This document shows positions 14,786 through 21,689 of a stretch of DNA of 50,243 nt, piece after piece (within the stretch, counting starts at the first letter, position 1; each line of letters opens with the position of its first letter). The DNA lies in the IMG/VR virus record IMGVR_UViG_3300003319_000320, positions 1 through 50,243 of that record; one strand, given 5' to 3'. Origin of the DNA: a virus. The notes beneath the pieces are model-generated. The model saw only the letters and a list, made by a program, of their open reading frames with translations, made no database searches and was not told the DNA's origin. Position numbers and translations under genes: made by a program.

Positions 14786-15891
14786 AGGCTGAGCTCCCTG
14801 TCCGCTAATTGAAGGGCGGCTGGAATGGTTTGATGCATGTCCCAATACTTGTAGCTGGCGAGACGTCCCCCAAATAAAGTATCGCTCTCTCGGTCAGCCA
14901 ACTCCCTGTACATGGAAAACAGATGTAAGTTGTGAGCATCCCCAACGGGATAATACGGAATTTTCCCCTCCGCATAAGTGTCCGGGGTTTCATAGGTGAT
15001 CCACGAGTGCTTGACGCTCTTCATCTGAAAGTGGTGGTGCTCTATGATGCGCGTGTAGTCCACCGTGTGGTCGGTGTAGTTGATGGCTGCGTTTCCCTGC
15101 CAATCCGGAACTCCGTTGAGAAACACGTGATTAAACTTCAGACCGCGATACTCAAGGCGGCCGAATCGATAGTCGTAGTACTCATCCAGCATTCCCGTGA
15201 ACAGTGTCTTCTTGGCCAGCTCGTCAAGCGCACGCTTGTCCTTGAAGTAGTCACAGTCTAGAAAGACCTTCACTCCCTGAAGCATCTTTTGAAACATCGG
15301 AGTGTAGCCACCGACCGGTATACCTTGGTAAGGATCATCAAAGTAATTGTCATCATAAGTGAGACGGATTGGTATTCGCTTCAGTATGGAGGCGGGAAGT
15401 TCTCTAGGCTCTCTACCCCACTGCTTCTTGGTGTAGCCATAAATGAAGATGCGATAGAGCCACTCTCCCAGCTGAGACAGGCCGTACTCCTCCAGATTTT
15501 GAGGATCAGCTATCCCCACCTTGGCCCTCTCTCGTGCCAACACCTCCCGGGCCCGGTCAGGAGTGGTGCATCCAAACACCTGGTAAAGAGTCATCAAGTT
15601 GATTGGGAATGAGTAGATCTTATTCTTGAAGGCCACCTTGGGACGATAAGTAAAGTGATTGAACGTGGCGAATTGATTCACGTGTTCCCACACCGACTTG
15701 TTAGTGCAGTGAAAGATGTGAGGCCCGTACATGTGGATATTGATGTCGTCACGGTCCTCAGTGTAGCAGTTACCCCCGATGTGGGCCCGCTTGTCTATCA
15801 CCAGACAGCGCTTGCCGGCTTGAGTCATTTTCCAGGCGAAGGTGGCACCAAAGAGACCGGCGCCAACGATCAAGTAATCGTACTGTTTCAC
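14782..15891 (-). CDS. glf: UDP-galactopyranose mutase
   Basis: 369 residues from GTG 15891 (GTGA overlap; a GTG at 15903 is possible). It has the FAD-binding start YLIVGAGLFGATFA, the second FAD motif RAHIGGNCYTE and the family hallmark YGPHIFHCTNKSVWEHVNQF, followed by the substrate-binding region (YSFPINLMTL) and conserved aromatic/Arg residues. The enzyme interconverts UDP-galactopyranose and UDP-galactofuranose using reduced FAD; some homologues also act on UDP-arabinopyranose. Length matches bacterial Glf (about 370). Directly followed by a glycosyltransferase, it probably supplies that enzyme's sugar donor. Very clear identification; rare in a phage replication module as far as I know. 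Confidence 0.93.
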   Translation of the reverse strand: MKQYDYLIVGAGLFGATFAWKMTQAGKRCLVIDKRAHIGGNCYTEDRDDINIHMYGPHIFHCTNKSVWEHVNQFATFNHFTYRPKVAFKNKIYSFPINLMTLYQVFGCTTPDRAREVLARERAKVGIADPQNLEEYGLSQLGEWLYRIFIYGYTKKQWGREPRELPASILKRIPIRLTYDDNYFDDPYQGIPVGGYTPMFQKMLQGVKVFLDCDYFKDKRALDELAKKTLFTGMLDEYYDYRFGRLEYRGLKFNHVFLNGVPDWQGNAAINYTDHTVDYTRIIEHHHFQMKSVKHSWITYETPDTYAEGKIPYYPVGDAHNLHLFSMYRELADRESDTLFGGRLASYKYWDMHQTIPAALQLADRELSL

Positions 15892-16286
15892 GCCTCCAGC
15901 CACTCCTTTAACTTCTTGTCCAATGGCTCCTCATACTCAGTTTCTCCCAAGATGAGTATGCGAAATGAATCAAGTGCATATTTTCCGATGCCTGGCAGTG
16001 ATGCCACCTGCTCCACGTTAAATTGATGGCCATCTTCAAAGGTGTCAAACACCGCGCTCATGGAGATGATTCGAATGGAGCGCTGGCGCTGAAAACCCAG
16101 TGGTCTCAGCACCTCTTCCATGTGTCGCACCTGACCGATCACGTAGCGCGGTCCAGGAAAACGCTTAAAAAACTCCGGCATGACCTTGCGAGCCGCGTCG
16201 CCACTCACCTTATTGAGACAGATGCAGCACACCAAAAACTCCCACAAGTTGTCCTTGTGCTCATTTTGTAACAGTGGTGGTTTCAC
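15888..16286 (-). CDS. HhH-GPD DNA glycosylase, MBD4-like
   Basis: A minimal 132-residue glycosylase domain. It has the helix-hairpin-helix LPGIGKYALDS (residues 97-107) and an Asp at 123 in EPLDKKLKEW at the place of the catalytic Asp. The start NLWEFLVCCICLNKVSGDAA and VLRPLGFQRQRS resemble the catalytic domain of MBD4, which removes T or 5-hydroxymethyluracil opposite G. No iron-sulphur cluster cysteines follow. It lies between the mutase and the hydroxymethylase, where it could repair hydroxymethylcytosine that has deaminated. GTG start; ribosome site weak. Fold firm; substrate inferred. Confidence 0.8.
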   Translation of the reverse strand: MKPPLLQNEHKDNLWEFLVCCICLNKVSGDAARKVMPEFFKRFPGPRYVIGQVRHMEEVLRPLGFQRQRSIRIISMSAVFDTFEDGHQFNVEQVASLPGIGKYALDSFRILILGETEYEEPLDKKLKEWLEA

Positions 16287-17049
16287 CTGATTGGGTGTAC
16301 CCCTTTCTCACCAGCATCGGCTCTGACTCCATGCGGATAACCTTTTCAACCAACTCCTGCTGACTGGAGAAGTAGTGGGCTGATCCACAGTTCTGATAAT
16401 ATCGCCCCATGACCAGCCTGCCTTTGTAGCCCCACTTCAGGCGGTTGTAAACGTACTCCTGGAGCATGGTGAAGTTGAAAACGTCATAAACCAAGGTAGT
16501 GACCATGTTGTTACTGCGCATCTTTACTTGGCAGTGGAGCTCGTTCTCACGTATGAAAAAGGAGAGGCTCTCAGTGCAGGGAAACTCCTCCTTGGTTCCC
16601 GTGCCGAGCATAGCCAAATCTCCCTCGTCCAGGATGCTGATCACGGCTCGCCTACTTCCAGGGTCTCTCTCCAGTTCTCCTATCACCGCATCGAGTTGCC
16701 TCGCCACTCGAGGTCCGTATGCCGTGGAGAACTTTGGAGCCTGAACATCTGCTTTGTTGGGATTCAAATATGACTTGGCGTTAGGGTTGACGTCGGCCAC
16801 GTACTCAAAATCGTCACATCCATTGAGCATCCAAATAAAAAACCTCATGGCAAAATCATAGTTGGTGGCTCTACCTTTGTTCCAAACCAGACGGTCATAC
16901 GGATTGGTGAGCTCAAAAGAGAGGTTCAAGATCTCTCTGGCCTCCTCTCCCCTGGTGTTGACCACGTATTCCGGGCGCTCATTCAACTCCGTCAATATTC
17001 GGATGTACAGGGACTCAAAGCTACAGTCGACAAAGTATTTTGTGCTCAC
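16261..17049 (-). CDS. Thymidylate-synthase-family dCMP hydroxymethylase (probable)
   Basis: 262 residues with the thymidylate synthase core: SRRAV (residues 132-136), catalytic Cys158 in EFPCTES and MRSNN (177-181), corresponding to the Arg-Ser pair that binds phosphate. The residue equivalent to Asn177 of E. coli ThyA, which reads the uracil ring, is Asp189 (LVYDVFNF). Asn-to-Asp at this site is the known mark of dCMP hydroxymethylases such as T4 gp42. A canonical ThyA is encoded at 18631, so this copy is free to have another substrate. Expected reaction: dCMP plus methylene-tetrahydrofolate to 5-hydroxymethyl-dCMP. GTG start, GTGA-coupled to the dCTPase-like gene. Confidence 0.8.
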   Translation of the reverse strand: MSTKYFVDCSFESLYIRILTELNERPEYVVNTRGEEAREILNLSFELTNPYDRLVWNKGRATNYDFAMRFFIWMLNGCDDFEYVADVNPNAKSYLNPNKADVQAPKFSTAYGPRVARQLDAVIGELERDPGSRRAVISILDEGDLAMLGTGTKEEFPCTESLSFFIRENELHCQVKMRSNNMVTTLVYDVFNFTMLQEYVYNRLKWGYKGRLVMGRYYQNCGSAHYFSSQQELVEKVIRMESEPMLVRKGYTQSGETTTVTK

Positions 17050-17591
17050 TCGTTGTTGTGCTCCTCATCAAATCTCTGCTCCACTAGCTGGGACTTTCTC
17101 CAGAACTCTCTGCAAAACTCCTCTTCACTGATACACCAGATGATGGCCAGCCCCCAGAGAAACTTCTGCACGTCTATCATCTCTTGTGCCACGTTCTGAG
17201 GATTGAGATTCTCCGGTTGTTTGCGGTGTTTTTTCCAATCGGTGTTTTGCAACACTTCGGTGAGCTCCGCGTGGAGTGAGAGCAAGTATTCCCTTGTCAG
17301 GTCGGTCCTTTGCTCATCAGTGAGGGAGTCGAGACTCAGTCCACGCGAGGTCAACACCTTCTCGGTGAAGTTGCGCTGGCAGGCGTACATCGCCTCAAAG
17401 TCCATACCGGGCCCAGCCACCCCCAGCAAGTGTCGGCGACCGTATATGGCGCACATGACGATGCTCTTGAAAAAATTTCTCTCATAACGTGACACTTGAT
17501 CCGGTGGCTTTCCAGTGGCCAAGGACGCTGCTGCACGGTATGGATCTTCCCTGAATGGAGCGATGTCTATCTCTACGTTATCAGTGTCCAA
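17046..17591 (-). CDS. dCTPase/dUTPase-like all-alpha pyrophosphatase with odd N-terminus
   Basis: 181 residues. The C-terminal two thirds carry the dimeric dUTPase/dCTPase signature E109-x2-E112 (HAELTEVL) and E137-x2-D140 (AQEMIDVQKFLWGLAI), then a late K/R-rich helix. T4 gp56 dCTPase belongs to this superfamily and keeps unmodified dCTP out of DNA. The first 55 residues instead resemble the fingers of family A polymerases: DPYRAAASL, then R38-x3-K42-x3-M46-x3-Y50-G51. The TTG start has GAAGGAG 9 bases upstream. It is coupled to the hydroxymethylase, which supports a dCTP or dUTP substrate. Confidence 0.7.
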   Translation of the reverse strand: MDTDNVEIDIAPFREDPYRAAASLATGKPPDQVSRYERNFFKSIVMCAIYGRRHLLGVAGPGMDFEAMYACQRNFTEKVLTSRGLSLDSLTDEQRTDLTREYLLSLHAELTEVLQNTDWKKHRKQPENLNPQNVAQEMIDVQKFLWGLAIIWCISEEEFCREFWRKSQLVEQRFDEEHNNE

Positions 17592-17887
17592 ACTTGTGTA
17601 CTCCTTCCAGTGTCAGGATTAACTTTGGTTGATCCACTGAGTTTAACCCTGTTGGCTCTGCTCAGCGGCTGGAGATGGGGAGAAATGTAATCCCTTGGCA
17701 CACCCATGATGTCGGCTATCTCCCACGTCGGCAATCCTCCAGGGTTCGCAGCTAGGACCTCTAGAATCCTTTTCCGGACTCCTTCCGAGTCTACCCTCAC
17801 CGCCGCCTCTTTGGAGGTAGCAGGATCTTTTCTCCTCGCCCTCAAGGGAGGAAAACTTAGAGAGTCTTGAACCACCTCTACCGGCAT
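17573..17887 (-). CDS. Winged-helix DNA-binding protein
   Basis: A 104-residue basic protein. Residues 38-84 form a typical winged helix-turn-helix (RILEVLAANPGGLPTWEIADIMGVPRDYISPHLQPL), preceded by an Arg/Lys-rich arm (RARRKDPATSKEAA). Small phage proteins of this type are often gene-local regulators. It sits 30 bases after the DUF5664 gene and overlaps the dCTPase-like gene, so it could control nucleotide genes. Its target is unknown. Confidence 0.7.
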   Translation of the reverse strand: MPVEVVQDSLSFPPLRARRKDPATSKEAAVRVDSEGVRKRILEVLAANPGGLPTWEIADIMGVPRDYISPHLQPLSRANRVKLSGSTKVNPDTGRSTQVWTLIT

Positions 17888-17917
17888 AGACCCCCAATCG
17901 CTGGTGACACCACTGAC

Positions 17918-18634
17918 CTAGTCGCTTTTGCTCGCGGTCTTCACGGTCTTTGACGTCACGTTGTAAAAAGGAATGTCCGCCAACTCTACCGGAAGGTGAC
18001 CGGCGTGGATCATCTCTTCCGTGTGTATCAAACACATCACGTTCCAAAGAGCGGCGGAAAGGTGATCCTCACTGCGATCACCGAGGCGCCACTGATTGAG
18101 GTGCCGTTTGGCCCCATCCTCATACCAGGACAGAGGCATACCCTTTTCCCAGTTTCGACAACCCCCACCCTGCCTGTACTTGATGTCAGCCAGCTCCATG
18201 TGAAGGGCTAAGCGCTCGAGCGCTATGGGACTGATGGCGTCAAAGCGACCCTTTCCGGTGGCCCTCTCTCGAAGGGCTCCAGTGGGCATCTCCACGCGGT
18301 GACCCGTGTCGTTGAGTCGCCTCTCCCCAATGCGGCGGTCTTCGGCGATTTGACGGTCACAGTCCTCAATCACCTGTTCGTTTTCTGCGATCAACTCGGG
18401 AATGGTCATGTTGTATCCGAGCTTGTCACGGGCCGCCTTCATCAAGGTATGGAACAGCTTAGGATCTGGCGACACATCCCCTTTTATGCCAGCCCAGGTG
18501 AACTCCGACTCGGCGATCATCGCGAGCCTATCCATCTCGGCCACGGAAAACCGCAGGTTAGCTTGATTAAAACGCCGATCCATGTAATGTAGGAACTCAA
18601 CCTCGTTCATTTCCAAGCTGCTCTTCTCGCTCAC
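17918..18634 (-). CDS. DUF5664 (dATP/dGTP diphosphohydrolase-like) protein
   Basis: 238 residues from GTG 18634, which overlaps the thyA stop as GTGA with GGAGG 5 bases upstream; a TTG at 18664 is less likely. The C-terminal 110 residues match DUF5664: RFDAISPIALERLALHMELADIKY, NWEKGMPLSWYEDGAKRHLNQWRLG and a final helix EDHLSAALWNVMCLIHTEE, with the His and Asp/Glu residues expected to bind metal. The first 120 residues are helical and not recognised. Members are annotated as dATP/dGTP diphosphohydrolases, but the exact reaction here is not proven. Confidence 0.7.
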   Translation of the reverse strand: MSEKSSLEMNEVEFLHYMDRRFNQANLRFSVAEMDRLAMIAESEFTWAGIKGDVSPDPKLFHTLMKAARDKLGYNMTIPELIAENEQVIEDCDRQIAEDRRIGERRLNDTGHRVEMPTGALRERATGKGRFDAISPIALERLALHMELADIKYRQGGGCRNWEKGMPLSWYEDGAKRHLNQWRLGDRSEDHLSAALWNVMCLIHTEEMIHAGHLPVELADIPFYNVTSKTVKTASKSD

Positions 18635-19527
18635 ACCGCCACCTCCGCTTCGATCTTTGGCCAAGAGTCGTACCCGTCGAGTTTTAAGTCCGTGTACCGC
18701 ATTGACAATAGCCGCTCCAAGGGTGCCAAACCCACTCTACTATCGCCATCATTTATCTCAAGCACGGGTAATGGGCGTGGCTCTCTGGAGAGAAGTAGCT
18801 CCACTTGCTCAAGGTGATTTTTATAGATGTGAAGGTCACCGAATGAGATGATCAAGTACTTGGGTTCGTACCCAGTGCAGTAAGCGATCATTGAGAGTAG
18901 AAGGCCATAGGAAGCTATGTTGAATGGAAGACCCAAAAAGCTGTCAATGCTCCTCGCATAGAGGTGAAGGGACATGTACTGGTTTGGATGCACCTTGATC
19001 TGCCACAGCGTGTGGCACGGGGGAAGAGAGACTATGTCACAGGACTCGGGGTCCCAACCGGTCACGATGTGCCTCCGACTGTTTGGGTTGTTTTCAATGT
19101 CGCACATGAGACGGGCGATCTGATCCACTCCCCAGGCGGAACTGTTCTGTATACCCAATTCCCTTTGGTATCTGACGGGATGGTAGCGCATGCCGAAGTG
19201 GCGCCACAGCCAGCCATACACCGGGCCAAGGTCTCCCGGTTCCCTGCGGAATTTTGCGCATTCCTCCGGGGTGGCCCACTCTTTCCAAATGTCCACCCCA
19301 GCCGCTCTTAGTGCTCCTTCATCGGTGCTCCCACTGAGAAACCAAAACAGCTCTTCCGCGACCCAGCGAAAAGGTACACGCTTGCTGGTGATCAATGGAA
19401 ACCCTGTGCGCATGTCGTGAAAGAACACCGTTCCGTCAAAAACGGAGAGAGTTCCCACGCCGGTGCGATCATCGTGACTCTCCCCGCATTTCAAGATGTG
19501 TTTGAGAAGATCTTGATAGGCTTTCAT
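18631..19527 (-). CDS. thyA: Thymidylate synthase
   Basis: 298 residues with all hallmarks of ThyA: DDRTGVGT near the start, catalytic Cys171 in LPPCHTLWQ, ARSIDSFLGLPFNIASYG with Asn203 for dUMP, and the final folate-binding region GDLHIYKNH. It methylates dUMP to dTMP using methylene-tetrahydrofolate. It is coupled to neighbours by ATGA and GTGA overlaps and works downstream of the dCMP deaminase. Its intact Asn contrasts with the Asp in the paralogue at 16261. Confidence 0.95.
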   Translation of the reverse strand: MKAYQDLLKHILKCGESHDDRTGVGTLSVFDGTVFFHDMRTGFPLITSKRVPFRWVAEELFWFLSGSTDEGALRAAGVDIWKEWATPEECAKFRREPGDLGPVYGWLWRHFGMRYHPVRYQRELGIQNSSAWGVDQIARLMCDIENNPNSRRHIVTGWDPESCDIVSLPPCHTLWQIKVHPNQYMSLHLYARSIDSFLGLPFNIASYGLLLSMIAYCTGYEPKYLIISFGDLHIYKNHLEQVELLLSREPRPLPVLEINDGDSRVGLAPLERLLSMRYTDLKLDGYDSWPKIEAEVAV

Positions 19528-20213
19528 GATGTTGGTCTGAGCCTTTTCTGAACGTTCACTCTAGTCCAATATGACTCTTTGGTCATCTCCTCCAGCCAGC
19601 GCACTTCTTTGCCCTGTGACAGCGCGTAAGTGATCTCTTTGAAAGTGCTGTTGCCGATGTAACCGCCCCGGGACACCACATATATGAAGTCGGACATGTC
19701 TATTTTTCGGAGGTGAAGGGCGTCAAGCCGAGATTTTAAGTCCTCACCCAACACGTCTTCCGGCACGCCGCCACCATCACTGTGAGTGAAGGCTGTGATT
19801 GTGAGCACGACGCAACCGTGCTCCATTCCCCAATAGCGTTGAGCCTCCAAGAACTCCTCTTTGAATTTGGTGGAACCGCACAACGTGACCACCTTTGGCC
19901 TGTCCGGTTTCCGCTGGCCTGAATGGAGGCGTTGATCATTGATGTTGGCCTTGGCTTCCATCATTTGTTGGAGAGATGCGATAGGGCTGAGAAGGTCGTT
20001 CTTCGCGGCCACCTGGAGAAGTATCGTGAGACAGAGGCCGCAGTCGGCGGCCTCCATCCTAACATTGGTTAGGTTGCCATTTTCATAACTCAGAGCTATC
20101 GCCTCTCCCAGTTCGCCCACCTCCTCCAGGAGTTTCTTGTACACCTCGGTCAGCGTAGCTCCCGGGTGACGGCGGAGACGGTAGGAATTCACTTGTCGCT
20201 CGAGTTCATTCAT
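19524..20213 (-). CDS. MazG-like domain fused to deoxyribosyltransferase-like domain
   Basis: 229 residues from the ATG at 20213 (GTG at 20222 possible). Residues 1-85 carry a MazG-type pattern (LTEVYKKLLEEVGELGEAIAL, MEAADCGLCLTILLQ) with E-x2-E and E-x2-D metal residues. Residues 105-215 match the deoxyribosyltransferase-like/DUF4406 pattern: VTLCGSTKFKEEFLEAQ, LDALHLRKIDMSDFIYVV and YIGNSTFKEITYA. The fusion suggests a nucleotide-sanitising or salvage step in which a triphosphate is trimmed and its glycosidic bond handled by one chain. Substrates are not known. The stop overlaps thyA. Confidence 0.7.
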   Translation of the reverse strand: MNELERQVNSYRLRRHPGATLTEVYKKLLEEVGELGEAIALSYENGNLTNVRMEAADCGLCLTILLQVAAKNDLLSPIASLQQMMEAKANINDQRLHSGQRKPDRPKVVTLCGSTKFKEEFLEAQRYWGMEHGCVVLTITAFTHSDGGGVPEDVLGEDLKSRLDALHLRKIDMSDFIYVVSRGGYIGNSTFKEITYALSQGKEVRWLEEMTKESYWTRVNVQKRLRPTS

Positions 20214-20222
20214 GGCCCTCAC

Positions 20223-21686
20223 CTATTTTTTCACGATGGTTTTCAAGAACGCTATGAACTGCTCCATGGCTTTGTGATTGAGACTCTCAAGATCTACCTT
20301 GAGCACACTCTGCACAGAAGCAGCGAGCTTGGCGTTGAGGCGTTGAGCCTCTTTGTTTGCGCGCTCCATCTGTTCATCCGTGTACTTCTCATCCTCACTC
20401 TCCCAGGTCAGCCTCTTGGGAAACGTGATGCCTCGGTGTTCCACTCCTGGCTGATTGATCGGATCATCTGATTCCTCAGTGATCACGGTCTCCGCTGAGC
20501 CCTGGTCCTCAACCACCTCGCCTTCAGTCTCGACCGGGAGCTCATCACTGACCAGTCCAGCGTCCTCGTCGCTCACTGGCTCCGCGACCGTATCTGGCTC
20601 AACGTCTGGTTCACTCACGGATGGAGGAGGATCTTCCTGTTGTTTTTTCGGCTCTTGCTTCTTAGAGTCCGGCTGCTTTCTCTCTTTCTTGTCCTCAGCC
20701 GGCTTAGACGGTTGAGACGGGGCGGTCTTTTTCTTGTCGGCCTCCACCTGCTCTCTGGCTGCCGCGTTGCCACTGGCTTTGGCGCTGGTGTCGTCACCCT
20801 TGCGGTCCTTGCGAGTGAGCTTTCGCACCTCATCCAAGTTCTCCATCACCGACTTCCAAGAGGTAATCTCCTCATCTTTGAAAGCGCCCCACAGTGCCTG
20901 AAGGTTGAGTATCTCGGCCGGTGTGACTTGGTCCAGGGAGTGTTCCAGGTAGTCCTCAAGATCAGTGACCTTGACCCCAAAGCGAGCGAAGGCGTCAATG
21001 ATGCTGCGCTTCGCGGCCTCCGGATTTTCGGTGATTCCCTTCTTTCTGATGTCCAGGATGATTCGCTTGCACTCCGCCTGCAAGTCGCCCGGCACCAGGC
21101 GAAGCGTCTGCGTCCTCAGTGCTTTGGAAATGAGCGCGGCCTCTTTGTTGAGTAGGTCATCGTCAGTGGCAGGCACTATGAAAACGTCACGTCCCTCACT
21201 GTTGAGGCGTCTGCTCAAGTACGTGCCGTCGCTGAGTGGTTTGCTGCGCTCAACCGTCTTGCTTACCGTGATGGTTTTGGAGTGCGAAGCGTTGGATTCC
21301 AAGTCGAGGATGAGCACCTTGATGGTGCGCTTCCAGTCGTCTTCGGAGATGGTGAAAGCTTCGCTCAACACGTTGGTGAGGCAGCGGATGGCCACCTCGG
21401 CGAAGCGGATTCCCAATCCCTCGACACCTTTTCCGATTGGCTTGTGATAGTAGGCGCTGGGGTCGTTGGCGAACTCTGGGTTGCTGCACTCCTTGATCAA
21501 GTTTTGACGAACAACGTCCCACTTTCTGGGGTTGTTGAGGGCCATCACGTACCTGGCCTCAACCATTGCTTTGGCCTCCGCGGCCGACGCGGTGATGGAA
21601 CTCTCTATGGATCTGTCCACGCGTTCCATTTCATTCATGCCCCTGGTGACAAGGGCCTGCTGTCTGGCGGCATCCGTTGCGCTCAT
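20223..21686 (-). CDS. Putative single-strand annealing/recombination protein
   Basis: 487 residues. Residues 1-290 are a conserved-looking globular region (AEAKAMVEARYVMALNNPRKWD, SAYYHKPIGKGVEGLGIRFAEVAIRCLTNV, VSKTVERSKPLSDGTYLS, PATDDDLLNKEAALISKALRT) of a type I associate with phage recombination genes beside YqaJ exonucleases. Residues 300-430 are a highly charged, Lys/Glu/Pro/Ser linker, probably disordered. The C-terminus is a helical tail. Its ATG has a strong AAGGAG 6 bases upstream, which itself lies in the end of the exonuclease gene. By analogy with Red beta/RecT it would pair DNA made single-stranded by the exonuclease. Confidence 0.55.
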   Translation of the reverse strand: MSATDAARQQALVTRGMNEMERVDRSIESSITASAAEAKAMVEARYVMALNNPRKWDVVRQNLIKECSNPEFANDPSAYYHKPIGKGVEGLGIRFAEVAIRCLTNVLSEAFTISEDDWKRTIKVLILDLESNASHSKTITVSKTVERSKPLSDGTYLSRRLNSEGRDVFIVPATDDDLLNKEAALISKALRTQTLRLVPGDLQAECKRIILDIRKKGITENPEAAKRSIIDAFARFGVKVTDLEDYLEHSLDQVTPAEILNLQALWGAFKDEEITSWKSVMENLDEVRKLTRKDRKGDDTSAKASGNAAAREQVEADKKKTAPSQPSKPAEDKKERKQPDSKKQEPKKQQEDPPPSVSEPDVEPDTVAEPVSDEDAGLVSDELPVETEGEVVEDQGSAETVITEESDDPINQPGVEHRGITFPKRLTWESEDEKYTDEQMERANKEAQRLNAKLAASVQSVLKVDLESLNHKAMEQFIAFLKTIVKK

Positions 21687-21689
21687 CTT

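Noticed and set aside
14189-14812. 207-codon open frame on the plus strand
   Set aside because: Antisense to the glycosyltransferase gene, which has GT-B features and coupled neighbours.
17918-18634. Evidence for a 2-aminoadenine (Z) genome from the dATP/dGTP diphosphohydrolase-like gene
   Set aside because: No PurZ-like synthetase or DatZ is present in the window, and the rest of the gene set points to cytosine modification.
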